DNA from: Benincasa hispida | Lineage: Eukaryota; Streptophyta; Magnoliopsida; Cucurbitales; Cucurbitaceae | Assembly (NCBI RefSeq): GCF_009727055.1 | Contig: NC_052354.1 | Span: 35,023,465 to 35,087,464 of the forward strand | Length of the DNA stretch: 64,000 bases | Direction of reading: 5' to 3' | The notes under the pieces: generated by a model | Databases searched by the model: none | Told to the model about the DNA's origin: nothing | The model's input: the letters and a program-made list of their open reading frames with translations, nothing else | Program-made: the position numbers and the translations under genes | Shown: piece by piece, positions 10,883 through 22,085 of the stretch | How the letters are laid out: the number at the start of each line of letters is the position of its first letter | Numbering within the stretch: the first letter of the stretch is position 1

Positions 10883-11772
10883 TGTAGAGAAAAATATGAA
10901 ATCCTGCCCAAAGGGATTAGTGAGCACCTTTTCTTTTGTGAACACTGTATTCTAGGAAAAACAACCAGAAAAATTTCACAAAATCTCAACATATCACCAA
11001 AGAAATATTGGATTATGTCCATTCTGACCTATGGGAACCATCTCCTACACCAAGCCTTAGTGGCTCAAGATATTTTCTAACCTTTATAGATGATTTTTCT
11101 AGGAAGAGCTGAATATACTTTCTTAATACTAAGAACAAAGTTTTTTGGAAGTTTAAAGAATGGAAAACTATGATAGAAACCTAAACATCTAAAAGGTTAA
11201 AATACTTCAGAACCGACAATGGGCTTGAGTTTTGCAATGAATACTTTGACAAATATTGTAGTGAGAATGGTATAACTAGGCATAGAACTGTGAGGTATAC
11301 ACCTCAACAGAATGGAGTTGCTGAGAGGTTAAATAGAACCATAATGGAAAAGGTTAGATGTTTGCTTTCTGATGCTATCCTAAGTGAAAATTATTGGGCA
11401 GAAGCTGCAACCTACACAGTGTATACCTTGAATAGGTGCCCTCAAACATCTCTAGAGTTGTTTACCCTTGAGGAGAAATGGACTAATCATCCTCCTAATC
11501 TAGATAACCTCAAGGTCTTTGGATGTGTAGGGTTTGTTCACCAAAATAAGGGAAAGGTGAAAGCCAGAGTAGTTAAGTGCATGTTTGTAGGATTTACAGA
11601 GAGTGTCAAAGGATATAAAATGTGGCATCCAGTTGAGAGGAAGTTTATAATTAGTAGAGACATCACTTTTAGAGAAGAAGAGATGTTTATGCAAAAAGAG
11701 AAAAAGCTTGAGGATGAAGGTGAGTCATCCACAACAGGAATTGAGATGGAGTTACCCACTGAGCAACCATAG
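10883..11772 (+). pseudogene. Copia integrase (pre-integrase zinc motif and core), broken
   Basis: Reads EKYEILPKGISEHLFFCEHC with the CxxC half of the HHCC zinc site; the HH half is lost in the deletion. The frame changes near 10975-11005 and continues as DYVHSDLWEPSPTPSLSGS, then YFRTDNGLEFC and TPQQNGVAERLNRTIMEK. The three catalytic acidic residues (Asp, Asp, Glu) are all present. A TGA at 11110-11112 replaces a conserved Trp. The C-terminal part VFGCVGFVHQNKGK.. to SRDITFREEEMF is intact in one frame (11290-11772). Integrase would insert the cDNA into the genome. Without a complete zinc domain and with stops this copy is inactive. Confidence 0.92.
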
Positions 11773-12863
11773 AATCTAACCTCCCTAGTGACACAGGAGA
11801 AGTTGAGGAAGATGCAGAGGAACAAGAGAAGATTGCAAATGAGCAACCTGATTTGAGTCAGTATGTCTTAACTAGGGATAGACAAAGGAGAACTATTACC
11901 CCTACAACTAGATATACTGAAATGAACTACACGAATTTGGTTTTAAATGTTGTTGTGGCTCCTACTAACCAAGAACCAACAACCTTTGAAGAAATAACAA
12001 GTTGTGCTAATGCAAGGGATTGGATAGAAGCTATGAATGAGGAGATGCAGTCAGTAAATGTGAATGACTCTTGGTCTTTAGTTCCTCTGCCTAAGGGTTA
12101 CAAACTAGTTGCCGCTAAATGGGTTTTCAAACTTAAAGAAGGTGCATCTTGTGATAAAAAACCTAGATATAAAGCAAGGCTGGTTGCAAAGGGGTTTACT
12201 CAAAGGAAAGGAATAGACTACTCAGACATTTTCTCTCCAGGTTCAAAACAAACCTCCATAAGATTTCTTTTATCCTTAGTTGCTCAAAATAATTTAGAAT
12301 TGTATCAACTAGATGTGAAAACTGCATTCCTTCATAGATATTTAGAAGAGACAATCTATATTACGCAACCTAAAGGATTTAAAGTTAAAGGAAAAGAAAA
12401 TATATATTGCTTACTCAACAAGTCAATCTATGGGTTAAAACAATCACTTAGGTGTTGGTATAGAAGGTTCAGTGACTATATTTCTAGCATTGGATTCCAA
12501 AGAAGTTCATTTGACATATGTGTTTATGTAAATATAGGTTCCTATAAGGATAAGGGTTACCTACTCATATATGTGGATGATATGTTACTGGCAAGTAGGT
12601 CCAAGGAAGATCTAACCCATGTTAAAAACCTCTTAAAAAGGGAGTTTGATATGAAGGACATGGGAGAAGCAAACAAGTTCCTAGGAATTGAAATCCTAAG
12701 GAACAAGGAGGAGTTTGTTCTAAGCATCAATCAGTCTAACTACTGTGAGAAGATCCTAAAAAGGTTTAATATGAGTGATGCTAAACTTGTAAGCTTACCT
12801 ATTGCTCAATACTTCAAGTTATCCTCAGCTAACTTTCCTAAAGATTCTGACCAAGAACATTAA
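11773..12863 (+). pseudogene. Copia reverse transcriptase, largest intact frame of the element
   Basis: A 336-codon frame (11853-12863) runs from the linker motif RDRQRRTITPTTRYTE through [50 protein letters not shown] and catalytic LLIYVDDMLLA (about 12560-12592) to the thumb SINQSNYCEKILKRFNM. The conserved FSPVVK reads FSPGSKQ, and the G-D after AFLHG is changed to RY. It is closely related to the RT at 48469-49431, with long shared stretches, so both belong to one Tnt1-like family. Confidence 0.93.
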
Positions 12864-13610
12864 AAACAGATAGCTGTCATACTTTATAGTCAGGCGGTTA
12901 GAAGCCTAATATATTTAATGATTTCTACCAAACTTAATCTTTCATATTCAACTAGCCTTGTTAGTAGATATATGTCTAACCCAGGTAAGAGACACTGGGA
13001 AGCTACTAAATGGATCCTAAGGTATTTAGTTTGGTCTAAAAACTCAAGACTAGTCTATAAAAAATTAGCTGAAACAAACTTAGAACTATATGGATATGTG
13101 GATGATGACTATGCTGGTATTTGAACAAAAGGAGGTCCTTAACAGGTTAGCTATTCCTTTATGGTCCTAATCTAATCAGCTGAAAAGCAACACCACAACC
13201 TATAGTAGCCTTATCTACAACAGAAGTTGAATATATGACTTTAACGGAAGCAATCAGAGAGACATTGTGGTTCAAGGGATTGCTGAAAGACATTAGAATA
13301 GATCAAACAATGGTAAAACTCTACTGTGACAATCAAAGTTCTATCCATTTATCCCAAAATCTACAATACCATACTAGAACTAAACACATTGATATAAAGT
13401 ATCATTTTATCATAGACAAAGTTGAGACAGGGAAAATAGAAATCCTAAAGATTCACACATCATACAATGCAGTTAACATGTTAACAAAGCCTGTTTCAAA
13501 GCTCAAATTGGTCAAATGTCTAGAACAAGTTGATTTCGAACTTTCAGACACAGGGTGGTCAGAATGGTTAGAGTTAGGAAGATCAAAAGATTGCAAGGCT
13601 TTAGAGTTAA
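12864..13610 (+). pseudogene. Copia RT tail and RNase H, frameshifted
   Basis: After a TAA at 12861-12863 the same frame continues: SQAVRSLIYLMIST, YSTSLVSRYMSNPGKRHWE, LYGYVDDDYAG (RNase H first Asp region). A frameshift between 13124 and 13235 moves it to TLTEAIRETLWFKGL (Glu), VKLYCDNQSSIHLSQN (Asp), RTKHIDIKYHF and the terminal NMLTKPVS. All key acidic positions are visible. A usual element has one unbroken frame through this part. Confidence 0.9.
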
Positions 13611-13621
13611 GGTGGAGAATT
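13611..13621 (+). other. Polypurine tract
   Basis: GGTGGAGAATT directly precedes the 3' LTR. The same tract (GGTGGAGATTT) precedes the 3' LTR of the related element at 50013. Confidence 0.75.
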
Positions 13622-14255
13622 TGAAGAAGTCATGACTCAAATACCTCAGCTAGTTTTTTGTATATAACTAAATTTATCTTGTAACGGTCAGTTGGTATAT
13701 GTTATAAATACCTCTGATAAGAAAACAAAACAGAGTTAGGTTCATTATTTTCTATTTTTCTGTAAACAAACAAGTTGTACGCAATCTTCTTAGTGAAAAG
13801 AACCTGAATCTTCCCGTGGACGTAGGCATCTTGGTCGAACCACGTAAACCTGTGTGTTTCTTCTTCTTGTCTTTATCTTCTTCGTTCGATCGACTTAAAT
13901 CTTTCTGCAAATCGCGCAAAACAATCTTGCTTTCAAATCATATCGAATTGCAGAGTATCGAGTTGAATCGTGCATCGATTTCTTCCATTGAGTAGCTTTG
14001 AATAAGTCATTTTCATCTTCGAGCCGCATCGAGTAAAGATCAAGACTCATTGAGTAAGATCGAGTATAGTTCAGCATTAACCCAGTTCCATTAAGGATTG
14101 AACAGAAACTCGTCAAGGATAGAAGGAAATTTGCATCGAGCAGCGAGTAGAAACCTATCGAGCATCGAGAATTTGACAGAGTCTTTCTCAGCCATTTCTT
14201 CATCTTCTTAGTGTTGATCTTGAGTAATTGGGCCTAGAGAAGATTGAATAACCCA
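13622..14255 (+). mobile_element. 3' LTR of copia element with ATCGAG-rich tail
   Basis: Starts TGAAGAAGTCATGACTC; the TATA box TATAAATACC is at 13703. Its second half (about 13955-14172) contains six ATCGAG motifs, mostly ATCGAGTA or ATCGAGC, in about 210 bp. A related LTR at 17128 has a similar set. The 3' border is set by comparison with that LTR and by the change to unrelated T-rich DNA at about 14255, so it is approximate. The flanks 'atttt' on both sides could be a target-site duplication but are too simple to trust. Confidence 0.8.
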
Positions 14256-14292
14256 TTTTTTCTTTTAAAAAAATGAAAGAGGGAAGAGCAAG

Positions 14293-14419
14293 ATGGTTCT
14301 GATACTATATTAGATAGTATGAAGTTTCATCTTAAAATCAAATAACAATGAGAAAAATAGCTGATTTATCTTATAAGAGTATAGAATTCCTTGGTTTTTC
14401 CGATGTAGGATTCTCAACA
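14293..14419 (-). mobile_element. TRIM-like short LTR with adjoining primer-binding site
   Basis: On the minus strand the LTR starts TGTTGAGAATCCTACATCGG at 14419, a start shared by many plant short LTRs ('CCCACATCGG' class). It ends about 110 bp later, before TAGTATCAGAACC at 14306-14294. That is a close match to the plant initiator-Met PBS TGGTATCAGAGCC. Presence of LTR plus PBS and absence of the internal region indicate a truncated TRIM or small copia element. Confidence 0.5.
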
Positions 14420-14694
14420 ATAATAAATAATGGAACCCACGATTAATTTACATTCAGATTTTGGTAAGTAATATGAATTGTAATGTGGTGTCTCCCAGGA
14501 TTGTGGATCCGCATTTGCTTATTACATTTACGAGTAAGTAAATGTGCTCTTATCTTTATCAAAGTAATAGGCGAACGTATTTGTTTTTATTAAGTTGGGG
14601 TGAAGTTAATTCATTAATTAATTATGTATTAAAATTTAAAATCTAATACTATCTTCAAGATTGTTTAAGAATATTTCTTTGGAGCCATGGAAAT
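14420..14694. other. AT-rich spacer
   Basis: No feature recognised. Confidence 0.5.
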
Positions 14695-14830
14695 TTTATC
14701 GCCATTAGGTCATATACAAGATTAGTTTATGACCATTAAATCTTACACTTTGTTTAAAGTCAATTTATGGTCATTATATCTTTCATTTTATTCAAGCCCA
14801 ATTTGAGGCTATTGGATTTACTTGATGACT
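14695..14830. repeat. Degenerate minisatellite, 31-38 bp units
   Basis: Four successive units start with TTTATCGCCATTAGGTC (14695), TTTATGACCATTAAATC (14726), TTTATGGTCATTATATC (14764) and TTTGAGGCTATTGGATT (14802). The last three starts are exactly 38 bp apart. The units are non-coding and diverged. Confidence 0.65.
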
Positions 14831-16590
14831 AAGTTTATTTTGACTGTAAATAAGTGATATCCATATTATTGTCAAACCAAATACAACTCAAGTGAGTAAA
14901 GTGTGAGATAAGATAGAACGAGTTTCTTCTTATAACAAAGTTTGTTCTTACTCTATTATTAAGAAAGTTTGTAACTCCTATTTTATATAACAACATTCTT
15001 AAGTTCTTGCCTATGAGTTTTATCCTATGTTTTTACGGGGTTCCACATAAAATCAACATGTGTTAGTCTTTCTCTCATATTCTTCTTCATTATATCGATT
15101 TTCTCAATCTATTGCAATTGTGATTTTACTCTATTTGGTCACTTAATCCATATATGGTTAGACTCATAAAAGGAAACTAAAATTATATTAGGGGATAAAA
15201 TAGTAAAAAGAACCTATTTAATGAATTATATTAAAGCTAATACTTGAGTGCAACTTTGATTGCATCCATTTCAATGCATCCCTTCGATCACAAAGGAAAA
15301 AAGTGTATAAAAAATATGTTTCATAAAAAAAGAGAAAAGTTTCCACGTTATATTTTGTGATTTAGATACTTGACTGGGTTGCACAAAAATGAATAAAGTA
15401 AAATCTATAGATTGCACTCAATATATTACTGTTTATTTTTCATTATTATTCTAGACTTTTTAATATACATAATCTTTCCTATATTTTGTTTCCAGATTTA
15501 TTAGATTTTATTTAATACTTTTATTTTAATTTGCTTTATCTCTTTTCTCAGTATAATAATTACGATAATGTGTAGAATAGAAGATCAAGAACTATACGTC
15601 AATTACCATTAAACTAAATTTATAATTACATCATTATATTTCTTCTTGTGATCATATTATCTTATTTTTGTTCTCTAACTTTTTTTTTCCTTTTACATTT
15701 TTCATTTTCTTTGGATTTCTATTCTTCCTCCCTAATCTATTTCTCCTTTTTTTTTTTCCTTTGTAATTTTAAACTAAAACAAGAAAATGATTTGGTTAAC
15801 AAATACATTTAACTTTTAATGAAAAAAAAAAGGAAACAGAAATCCAATTGGTTACAAGTTACCTAACATATTAAAAACAAATTAAAGCTTCATTTTTTTA
15901 GAAATTTAGAAAATTAAAATTTTATTCTTTAAAGGAAAAAGTCTTCTTTTAAAATTCTTATTGCTTTGTGTCACTGCATATTTTTTTTTTTTTTTTCAAT
16001 TTTTAGTCCTACAACCTATTAATTCATCCATAAATAAGTAAATTATTGTTGAAATAATTTAGGTCCATCTGATAATATTTTTGTTTTTTCTTTTTCTCAT
16101 ATTTCTTATATTTTAAGAACAAGAGAACCAATAAAATGTTTGGAAGCAATTTCCATTGTTTGATAGGTGTTTATAGTTTCTTGTTTCTAGTACTTTATCT
16201 TCTTATTTTATACTTCATGTGTAATATAATTATACAATACAAAATTATATAACATTTATTAAAACATATTAAAATATGAATAAATACATATACATTATCT
16301 AATACAAAATTAGTCCCGACGTAAAATAAAAAAAAATAATACAATTTTTTTATCTTTCAAATGTTGACCAAATTTGATTTCCATTGTTCTCTCCTCTTTC
16401 TCCATTCTCTCCTTTTCTCTCTCATTCTCTTATCTCACTTTTTATCTCTCTCATCAATTTGGAACCTTATAAAATGGAAGTCGACTAGCAAAGAAGAAGT
16501 TTCGTGAAGAAATAAAAGGAAAGGATAAAAACCCCATATAAGAGGAAACCAGAATAATAACCAAGTGTATAACATCATTTAAAAAGAATT
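14831..16590. other. AT-rich intergenic DNA, nothing recognised
   Basis: About 1.8 kb of T- and A-rich sequence with homopolymer runs (for example 15737-15752 and 15981-15998) and a CT-rich stretch at 16388-16455. No protein motif was found on either strand. Confidence 0.5.
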
Positions 16591-16800
16591 GTAAATATAG
16601 ACAAGTCTATCTGCGATAAACTTCTATCGTTGATAGACCTTAACTAGTGACATGGTCACTTATAGACTCCAATCAATAATATAGTCGATCATTGATTGAC
16701 TATTAAAATTTGGCCATATTTCCAATTTTTTTTTTACATTATATTATATCTACTAATACTTTGGGTCTAATAGTTGCAACTGCCCCTATTTTTTTTGTTG
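16591..16800. repeat. GATAGACTTCTATC-type dispersed repeat remnant
   Basis: Contains AAACTTCTATCGTTGATAGAC, CACTTATAGACTCC and AAATTTGGCCATATTTCC followed by AACTGCCCCTATTTT. These are decayed forms of a repeat type I recall as common in cucurbit genomes. Class and borders are uncertain. Confidence 0.35.
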
Positions 16801-17078
16801 CTTGTTCATTATATAATATGCACACTTATATATTATAATAATTTTCAATTTCAAACTTTTTCAAACATCATTTTTTTTATTACGTTTTAATTATATAATA
16901 TGTTTACTAATATATTGTATTAATTTTAAAATTTAAAATTTTCTATATTTAGATTTTTATATTATTTTTACATCTTATTTTGATTTTAAATTTTGATTTT
17001 TAATGTTTAGTACAGTTGGAATCAATTACAATTTTGCAACATATAAATGTTATTTATCCAATATGTTTTTATGTTTAA
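16801..17078. other. AT-rich spacer
   Basis: No feature recognised. Confidence 0.45.
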
Positions 17079-17127
17079 AATGAGCATAGCTCAATTGACA
17101 TAATACTTGTACTATCACTAAAATACT
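17079..17127 (+). mobile_element. 5' head of a tRNA-derived SINE, truncated
   Basis: ATGAGCATAGCTCAATTGAC is a Pol III A-box head and ACTTGTACTATC follows. The expected B box does not follow, because the sequence changes to copia LTR at about 17128. Confidence 0.5.
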
Positions 17128-17623
17128 GTTGGTATGTTCTATAAATACCTCTGATCTTTAAAACAAAAACAACAAAAATTGTCGAACCACGTAAATTATG
17201 TGTTTCATCTTCTTACCTTATCTTTCTTCATACGATTGTCTTCTTTCTGCAAATCGCACGCCATTCATTCACCATTCAAATCGCATCGAATAAACTAAGT
17301 ATCGAGTTTAATTATGCATTGATCTTCGCTATCGAGTAGCTTCAAATTGATCTTTTCACCTTCGAGTTGCACAAAATATCGTTCAAGAATCATCGAGTAA
17401 GATCGAGTATTAGTTTAGTTGTCATCGAATACCATCGAGAATTTAACAGAGACTCGTCAGACGAATAAGGGAATTCTCATCAAGTATCAAGTAGAAAAAA
17501 GTCCAGCGTCGAATATCGATCATCGAGGATTTGACAGAATATTTCTTAACCTTTTCTTCATCTTTCCTGCGTTGATCTTAAGTATTTGGGCTCAGTAAAG
17601 AGTCGTTAAACCAACAAACTTCA
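17128..17623 (+). mobile_element. Copia LTR (5'-truncated) related to the element at 10499
   Basis: From TATGTTCTATAAATACCTCTGAT this matches the middle of the 10499/13622 LTRs, including GTCGAACCACGTAAA, CTTTCTGCAAATCGC and TTGATCTTAAGTATTTGGG. It continues about 40 bp further, to AACAAACTTCA, then TGTTGGTATGG, a weak PBS-like sequence. The first ~80 bp of the LTR are missing. It has the same ATCGAG-type motif set (six copies in about 250 bp). Confidence 0.7.
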
Positions 17624-17901
17624 TGTTGGTATGGAAAATGATTGCTAGATCATTATTGTCTATTCACTTTGCTGAAGAGATGGAACTTTCGTCGAATCAC
17701 TTATTATTTTTGGAGCTGAGCTTGAATGTAGAGAGATTGATAGGTCCACAATGGTGGATGTGGTCATTGGTACGACAAAGACATTACTCAATGGTGGGTG
17801 ACAAGATGCATAAAATATTCTTAGAAAGGGAACCATCGAGAGTTGCAAAAAATGAAAATAATACCAACAAAATTTCACATGTACAATATTATTGTCACTA
17901 G
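17624..17901 (+). other. Open frame after a copia LTR, unrecognised
   Basis: A 92-codon frame starts at 17623 just after the LTR border. I see no gag-type motif such as an NY..W segment or zinc knuckle, and the opposite strand is also open for 72 codons. It may be the remains of the element leader or chance. No function is proposed. Confidence 0.2.
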
Positions 17902-18239
17902 TCCATCAAATTTTCTGATTTTGTCCAACGGTCTATCGACTTTAAGAAAATATCTCACGAATTGAAAATTTTTGAAACAGTTCATGATTCACGAATTCAT
18001 TATCTTGAATGTTTAGGTCTCGGTAAATAATCGTTTGACTCTTATAAATATTAATCTTATTTATGATTTTCTTTCGTTTTGTTATCTACATTTTAAAAGC
18101 TTAAAAAAATAATTGAAAAAACCTTACGTGAATTCAATTTATTAACTAAGAAAATATGCAAATACCGGTCAAGAAATTGTGAGCAAATAATTACTATTTA
18201 AAAAAAAAAATAAAAAACTAAAAACCAAATAAATGAGAT
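17902..18239. other. AT-rich spacer
   Basis: No feature recognised. Confidence 0.45.
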
Positions 18240-18440
18240 GTTCAAAAGACGTGAAAAATTGAACAACTCGGACTGCACCCAACCCAACCCCAAATTGTAA
18301 CGGTTAGATTGGGTTGGAAATTTTTTTTATTGTTTATTTTATTTTTTAGGATTGGATTGGATTTTGGGTTACATTTTTTAAATTTCGGATTAACCTAATC
18401 CAAGTCGAATTATTTTTATAGTTTTAAATTTTAGGGTTTT
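18240..18440. repeat. CCAACCC / GGGTTGG inverted repeat unit
   Basis: The segment has CCCAACCCAACCCC near 18278 facing AGATTGGGTTGG near 18305 and GGATTGGATTGGATTTTGGG near 18350. This makes a family of hairpins. Such CCAACCC-rich dispersed units are frequent in plant intergenic DNA; their class is unknown to me. Confidence 0.35.
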
Positions 18441-18785
18441 CTATTGATACTCTCTTGTAACCACTCAACTTCACTTGTTTCATGCGTCTCTCATTGTCAT
18501 CCCTCAGGCCTCACACAAAAAAGCTTCATCTCTGATAATTCGACACACAAAAAACCTTCGTGGTTTCAATATTTTTTATTATTCGTATCTCTCACCGTTG
18601 TCCCACGACTCTCCTTCTTCTGTGTCGTCAAACAAATATAGAAACTAAACTTGGAAGAATTAAAAAAAAAAAAAAAAAATTAGTAATAAAAATAACTCAT
18701 TAAAATCATAGCCACAATTATACCATAGATGGAAGACCAACGGTAATACAGGCAAATCCCAATGGGGAGATAAATAAATAAATTG
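18441..18785. other. Spacer, nothing recognised
   Basis: A small frame (18444-18641) is not considered a gene. A poly-A tract sits at 18662-18680. Confidence 0.45.
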
Positions 18786-18990
18786 ATTTAAAAACACTTT
18801 TGCTTCCTAAACTTTTATTTTAAAGAAAATAGTTCTAAACTTCGGTTTATTGATTTAGTTATTATACTTTCAATTTTATAACAATTTTAGTACTTGAATT
18901 TATGTGTTTAACAGTTTAGACTTGTACGTTTTAATTTGTAACGATTTAATTTTTTAAAACAAAATTTAATGTTAATTTAATTATTGAATG
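18786..18990. repeat. Degenerate TAACAATTTAGT-type repeat
   Basis: Successive imperfect units ATAACAATTTTAGTACTTG, TTAACAGTTTAGACTTG and GTAACGATTTAATTTTT occur about 35-45 bp apart. The sequence is non-coding and likely a remnant of a dispersed plant repeat. Confidence 0.35.
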
Positions 18991-20409
18991 ATTTAGATTT
19001 AGTGGTTGATAAACGGATTAGATTCCTAATTAGTTTATTGACATACTTATGCAATAAATCTTATTAAATTTTATAACTAAATTTGCAGACATAGATTAAA
19101 TATCCTTGCAAACTTTAAATTACTACTAGGACTATATAGAGTCTAATAACTACGATCCCATAGACTAAAGTATTACTTTTAAGAAAGTATTCGGAATGGA
19201 ACCAAAGTCCTACGTTGGTTAGATAAGGGAAGGAGAACAATTATCTTCATTTGTACGAGGTATTTTTATGATGAAATCAAAAGAAGAACCATGAAGGTTT
19301 ACGTTCAAAATGGATAATGTCATACCATTATAAAGATAGTTGAAGTGTCATCCCAAAGTTTAGGAAACACATTTTAACCCAGGGACAAATAATTTCCAAC
19401 AAATATGTTTTTCTTTTAAAAACATCATCCTTTAGTTATTTTTTTTCTTCCTTAAGTTCAACGAATCATAATCACTGTTGTTATCATTATTTTTAATAAG
19501 AACATAATAATAAAACAACAAAACAACTACATCTAACACATACATATATATCTTCTGCAACGAAAAAAGATGGTTACGCAGAACCCAACCATAAAATCAA
19601 CCAGACCTTAGCACACAAACATTAGAACTAATTACACAAAGAACGTCAAAGGCTCCAAAACAAATGAATACGGTTGTCTCATAAGCATTCAAATACAAAA
19701 TTTGTAGGTACATTATGATATATGATAATCCATGCCACTTTCTCTTATGATCATCTAGTGTAATTTCAGTGCATTGTATAAATAAGTAGGGGAGAATTCA
19801 CAGAACTTTATGCTTGGGGAGGGGAGCTTGAATTTATGTTTGGGTGCATTGGGATACCTGGTTAGAAATGAAGTAGGTCCTCACAATGCAACTAAATAGA
19901 CAAGAGAAGAAGATTGTTCTCTTATTCACACAAGATTGGAGAAACTAGAACTTGAATATTACTATATTTTCTTGGTTTGCATACAAATGACAAATCCTAC
20001 ATATATTTATACTAGTAGAAAAATACATGAAAAGATATCAATGATAAATGCAAATACATGTGACTTTTCACCAATACATGAACATTCATCAATGTATCTT
20101 GTAATTCATATATTCAACTATTCCTTGAATCTCAACTATTCATATATCTAATTAAATGTAATTTATGTACCTTGAATATAAGTCTAGATTAATTCTATCA
20201 TATCCTTATTTTTTTTTAATTTTTTTTTAACTTTTTAATATTTGTACTGTCGACTGATAGTAAGGTTTTTTGAATGCTTTGATCAAATAAAATAATATTC
20301 ATCCTAAACTTTTACAATAAAAGTGGTACAAGTCAATCCACAAATAATCGAAAGTATTTATCAGAAAATATGCTTAAAGTTTCAAAGTAATTTACTTTGG
20401 GGGGAGAGG
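18991..20409. other. AT-rich intergenic DNA
   Basis: About 1.4 kb with no motif. Short open frames, for example 19936-20151, are low-complexity. Confidence 0.5.
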
Positions 20410-21190
20410 TGATAATCAATTGAAAATCGAACAAAGGTTTTCGAGGTATCCTAATTGCTTATTTGATCATTGAACACATTTAGTACCGGTAAATGGAAAT
20501 CCAAAACACCTAATCAATCAACATATTTAGATGTAATGCATCATAAACATATTAATCAACCACATTAAATTATAGGGATAAAGCTAAGATGCATGAAAAG
20601 CAAGTAATGCCTCACAAGTCAAACAGTACATACGATATTCAACTAAGGTAATTAAATAGTGCTTCTTGAATGGACATAAAAAAAACTTCACAAGTTTAAA
20701 GTAACTTTGCTATCACGCGATTAAGGATTCCAACTCTTATGGATTAAGAGTTAACTTATAGCAATAAATAATACAATTTTGACTAGTTTGTCAGAAACAC
20801 AATTATAAAGATAAAGCAAGTTGAATATCCGTTAACAATATAGAAATAATCAAGTTCGGAATAAGTTTCATAAGTGCTTCAATTAGGAAAACCTTTAACC
20901 CAAGCTAGAACTAACCTATTAACCCATATAAGCCTTCATCTTCAATGGATATAAGTGTGGAAGACCAAAATACAACATAAGAGGAAAATTACAGAGAAAA
21001 TAGAGAGGCACGAGTGGGAAATTCGAAATAGACACTAAGTGTATTGGTGGATGACTTGTTCAAACGCAAAGTGTCCAATTTATATACTATCAAGGGCACT
21101 GCGGCATCGTACTTTTTCCATATATGCTAATTTTTCCAAAAACGTGATCACACTGTGGCATGACAAGATAACGAACTGTCACTGATGTAT
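20410..21190 (-). other. Possible decayed LTR-like segment
   Basis: Read on the minus strand it ends in a C-poor tract with 'GGTGTTTTGGATTTCC' and 'ACCGGTACTAAATG', a style seen in long plant gypsy LTRs or leaders. I cannot find its borders or a partner inside the window. This is a weak call. Confidence 0.2.
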
Positions 21191-21818
21191 TGATAATTTA
21201 TAGAAATACAAGTCATTGTATCTATTTATTTAAGAATAATTAGAAATAATTTGAGGAAAGGACATTAACTTGATATAAATTTATGCAGATAATCACACAT
21301 TGCGTTCATGTGTTATAAAATTAGTAAATTTTGGAACTTATAAAATCTAATATCTTTGAGCGTAGGATTTCAATGAAATGAAGCAAAAATCAACTAAGGA
21401 AATAAAAGTTGCAGTCATGGGCGCATAGAAAGTGATCAGATCAACGTCCAGTCTTGTGTTTAGAGAACTATGCGTTGAGCAAACAACATGAAAGAAAATG
21501 ACAAAACACGTGGATGGTGGAAGTCAAATCAAGGCGCAAGTTCGCAGTTGATCTGAAACATTCGCGACAGAACCAATGAATTTGTGATGCGAATGATTGG
21601 CCCAATAGGATATGGAATGAAGTGCAAAGGTATCAGTGCATCATTAGAAAGAGGCAAAGAAGCTTCCCTCTTGATGCCTATAAATAGCACATTGAAATTG
21701 AAGCTAAGTGTATGATTTTCTTCCAAGAAATTGGTCAAAACTGTACAAAAAAATATCCACATTTTCATCATCATCTTTAACCTCTAAATTTTGTTTTACA
21801 AAATGCACATAACTCAGA
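21191..21818 (+). mobile_element. Athila-type LTR, first ~630 bp
   Basis: Starts TGATAATTTATAG and aligns base by base, by eye about 80-85% identical, with the 3' LTR at 42649. Shared blocks include GATAATCACAC, GTAGGATTTCAAT, ACTATGCGTTGAGCAAA, TTTGTKATGCGAATRATYGG and the TATA region GATGCCTATAAATAGC (21674-21689). Homology stops at about 21818. Orientation and spacing make it a candidate 5' LTR of the Athila element whose integrase and 3' LTR lie at 36771-44290. Confidence 0.75.
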
Positions 21819-22085
21819 GTGATGGAAACTATAGAAAAACATAAATCTAAGCATGCTTCCTATAGTTCAAATAGAGAGGAAGAGATTAAGAAATCACATA
21901 CCCTTGAAGATGAATTCTTCATGTTCCTCTTTAATTCAAGTCATCTTCTCTCTATCTCACAAACTCAACATCCACAAACTCAACAAACAGGAATAGACAC
22001 CACCAATGGGTATTCTCCATTATTTCAGGGACAAGAACCGTGAAGAGGTATGAGCCTGCATTCAATCTTGGCGTGAGGGAAGGAG
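21819..22085. other. Spacer between Athila LTR piece and copia LTR
   Basis: Contains a tandem ACTCAACA motif near 21961-21987. A 74-codon frame is not considered a gene. Confidence 0.4.

Noticed and set aside
10494..14260. Target-site duplication ATTTT around the copia element
   Set aside because: Both flanks are T-runs, so the match is expected by chance and the 3' border is not exact.
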